A stretch of 64,000 nt of DNA, taken from assembly GCA_958510875.1 (NCBI GenBank), contig OY294072.1:3224001-3288000 (forward strand). Reading direction: 5' to 3'. The notes under the pieces are model-generated. The model made no database searches. It saw only the letters and a program-made list of their open reading frames with translations, and was not told the origin of the DNA. Source of the DNA: Endomychus coccineus. Its lineage: Eukaryota > Arthropoda > Insecta > Coleoptera > Endomychidae. A program made the translations under genes and the position numbers. Below, one piece after another: positions 62,930 to 64,000 of the stretch. Within the stretch, counting starts at the first letter, position 1. Each line of letters starts with the position of its first letter.

Positions 62930-63220
62930 ATGGATTTCTCCAAATTGAACCGTATCTCTCTCTTGCAGAGGGCAACACATACGAAAATTGCCGACTTGAA
63001 ATTAGATGTGCCACATACAATTTTAAATTTAAAAATTGTAAATACAAAGTTTGGGGAGGCTATTTTGGCAGAGTTGGAAGGAGAGCGATCGGTTTTCCTA
63101 CCCAAACGAGTAACACCAGCGCTTCTCCCCCTCATCGAGGACATCAATAGGGCAGAACACAGCCCTAATATATCGAGGGAAAGAGGCCATCGGGACAGGA
63201 AAATCCTGCTCAAAAATTGA
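62930..63220 (+). CDS. Small OB-fold-like protein, probable single-stranded-DNA-binding partner of the polymerase (96 aa)
   Basis: Starts MDFSKLNRISLLQRATHTKI, followed by a beta-rich core with the spaced motif LKIVNTKFGEAILAEL and VFLPKRV (residues 40-64). This order, V-x-T-x-F/Y-G then VFLPKR, matches short proteins I recall encoded beside family-B DNA polymerases in insect virus-like elements. It also resembles an OB-fold nucleic-acid-binding domain. The frame ends at 63220, but from about 63150 the +1 frame reads LIYRGKEAIGTGK then KIEFCEL, which fits the expected last two strands better. A single-base shift may therefore have altered the C-terminus. It is 144 bp upstream of the polymerase gene and co-oriented. 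Confidence 0.6.
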   Translation: MDFSKLNRISLLQRATHTKIADLKLDVPHTILNLKIVNTKFGEAILAELEGERSVFLPKRVTPALLPLIEDINRAEHSPNISRERGHRDRKILLKN

Positions 63221-63333
63221 ATTCTGCGAATTGTCCTCCCCAAGGAGTTGAGAGCCTTCCAGCACCACCAGGGAACAACCCTCCTGTGTACTACTACTAC
63301 TACTTTTATACATTTCATAAGGTGGGCTGCTTG

Positions 63334-63350
63334 TTTATTATAAAATATGG
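63334..63350 (+). promoter_or_regulatory. Possible TATA-like element before the polymerase gene
   Basis: TTTATTATAAAATATGG sits about 20-30 bp before the ATG at 63365, after a (CTA)n run at 63287-63302. It may drive a separate polymerase transcript, or simply be AT-rich leader if the gene is co-transcribed with the OB-fold-like gene. Weak evidence. Confidence 0.35.
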
Positions 63351-63364
63351 TTTAAATCGCTAAG

Positions 63365-64000
63365 ATGAGTGGGGAGATCGTTAATATTATCAACGAGGCT
63401 CAAAAGGATTTGTTAAAATCAAAATTATCCCCTCAGGAAATAACGAAGTGGATAGGTTTCTGTACTAAGTACATTAGAACCTTTACCAAACATATAACAA
63501 AGGATACTTTGAACCTGTCGTGTAAGAATCAATTGCAATGTAATATCGGCCATTTAAAAAGATTCAAAATTTTATTAGAGATGCGAAATAAACCCCCTAC
63601 AACTAATAAGAACCGTAGTGAGCGAATTCGTTGGGAGGATGGTAAATGTGCATTTTCCCAACGAATTCGAACTGGCTTTATAACAAACATTTCTCATTTA
63701 GACCCATTAAATTTTTTATATGATGCCTTTCATCTGTTTCGCCCTAGAATCACCAAAATTTTACATACTTACAATTTTATCAAGGTAAACACTACTTTTT
63801 GTGGGGAATATATGCGAATTAATGCGATCGACGAGCTTATCCAAACAGAATATAAATATTTCCACACAAAATCCGCCCCAATAGATTCTTTTACAAATTT
63901 ATTGGAGTGGTTCAAGGAGCATGTTATCGATAAACTCCAAGTAAAGCTGGATGATTTTTTGGAACGAGACTCGGGGTGGAGTCTTAGGGAGGTTATCAGT
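63365..64000 (+). CDS. N-terminal part of a probable protein-primed family-B DNA polymerase (runs off window)
   Basis: ATG at 63365 with 212 codons open to the last base. The start is MSGEIVNIINEAQKDLLKSK. Recognisable pieces are CAFSQRIRTGFITNISHLDP at residues 99-118 and INTTFCGEY-like VNTTFCGEYMRIN near 142-154. A closing LEWFKEHVIDKL, then FLERDSGWSLREVI, ends at residue 211. I know this order (FSxRIxTG, VNxxFxGE, ERDSGW) from the N-terminal region of large polymerase proteins annotated DNA_pol_B_2 in insect Polinton/adintovirus-like loci. The exonuclease and palm motifs would lie beyond 64000, so catalytic residues cannot be checked. There are no stops or shifts here, unlike the mobile elements in the satellite. 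Confidence 0.65.
   Translation, partial: MSGEIVNIINEAQKDLLKSKLSPQEITKWIGFCTKYIRTFTKHITKDTLNLSCKNQLQCNIGHLKRFKILLEMRNKPPTTNKNRSERIRWEDGKCAFSQRIRTGFITNISHLDPLNFLYDAFHLFRPRITKILHTYNFIKVNTTFCGEYMRINAIDELIQTEYKYFHTKSAPIDSFTNLLEWFKEHVIDKLQVKLDDFLERDSGWSLREVIS

Noticed and set aside
62878..63318. Minus-strand 146-codon frame opposite the OB-fold-like gene
   Set aside because: Antisense of a recognisable protein; includes a translated (GTA)n run and no family signal.

Overview
The window looks like a chromosomal segment from an arthropod, probably an insect. The evidence is a large eukaryotic satellite array, a BEL/Pao LTR retrotransposon, an APE/RT/RNase H non-LTR retrotransposon, a cut-and-paste DNA transposon, and genes with short GT-AG introns of 55-63 bp. 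Nothing suggests bacteria. I cannot name the species.

About 44 of the 64 kb is one tandem satellite with a monomer of roughly 219 bp (73 x 3), about 200 copies. It occupies 1-9033, 14534-14679, about 17876-34450 and 39576-58388. The array is not homogeneous. It holds several monomer subfamilies and nested duplications (2182, 2979/2987, 433, 2130, 1684, 781 and about 4395 bp offsets), so it is a mosaic of local higher-order repeats. Most monomers carry an 8-bp inverted repeat around GTCAT and a 17-bp stretch matching 8 of the 9 essential CENP-B-box bases.

Three mobile elements interrupt the satellite. (1) A decayed BEL/Pao element, 9034-14533, has 265/254-bp LTRs and an exact 5-bp target duplication (ATGTC). 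Gag, protease, RT, RNase H, integrase and C-terminal remnants are broken by stops and shifts, and the RT core between motif A and YVND is missing. (2) A decayed DNA transposon, 14680-17859, has 29-bp imperfect terminal inverted repeats and about eight subterminal copies of a GGTATGT motif around a minus-strand transposase relic. (3) A minus-strand non-LTR element, 34451-39575, most like the LOA clade, has a TTGA-type tail and a 9-10 bp target duplication. Its ORF2 is full length apart from two in-frame TGA codons, so it is the youngest insertion.

At 58389 the satellite ends and unique sequence begins. It opens with a 25-bp minisatellite (58587-59000) and a cluster of inverted repeats. A gene cluster follows that looks like part of a protein-primed-polymerase DNA element of the Polinton/adintovirus type. 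It contains two tandem plus-strand ORFs at 59381-60526 (the second with a +1 shift), a convergent minus-strand six-exon gene (60733-62163) that I reconstructed from splice sites, a small OB-fold-like protein (62930-63220), and the intact N-terminal 212 codons of a probable family-B DNA polymerase running off the window at 64000. The six-exon gene is the least expected item: its five introns all keep frame, and the last one is swollen by a 388-bp (GT)n tract. The minus gene and the plus-strand OB-fold/polymerase pair diverge from a shared 62164-62628 region, while the minus gene and the 59381-60526 genes converge on closely spaced poly(A) signals. This compact back-to-back layout suggests one functional unit.
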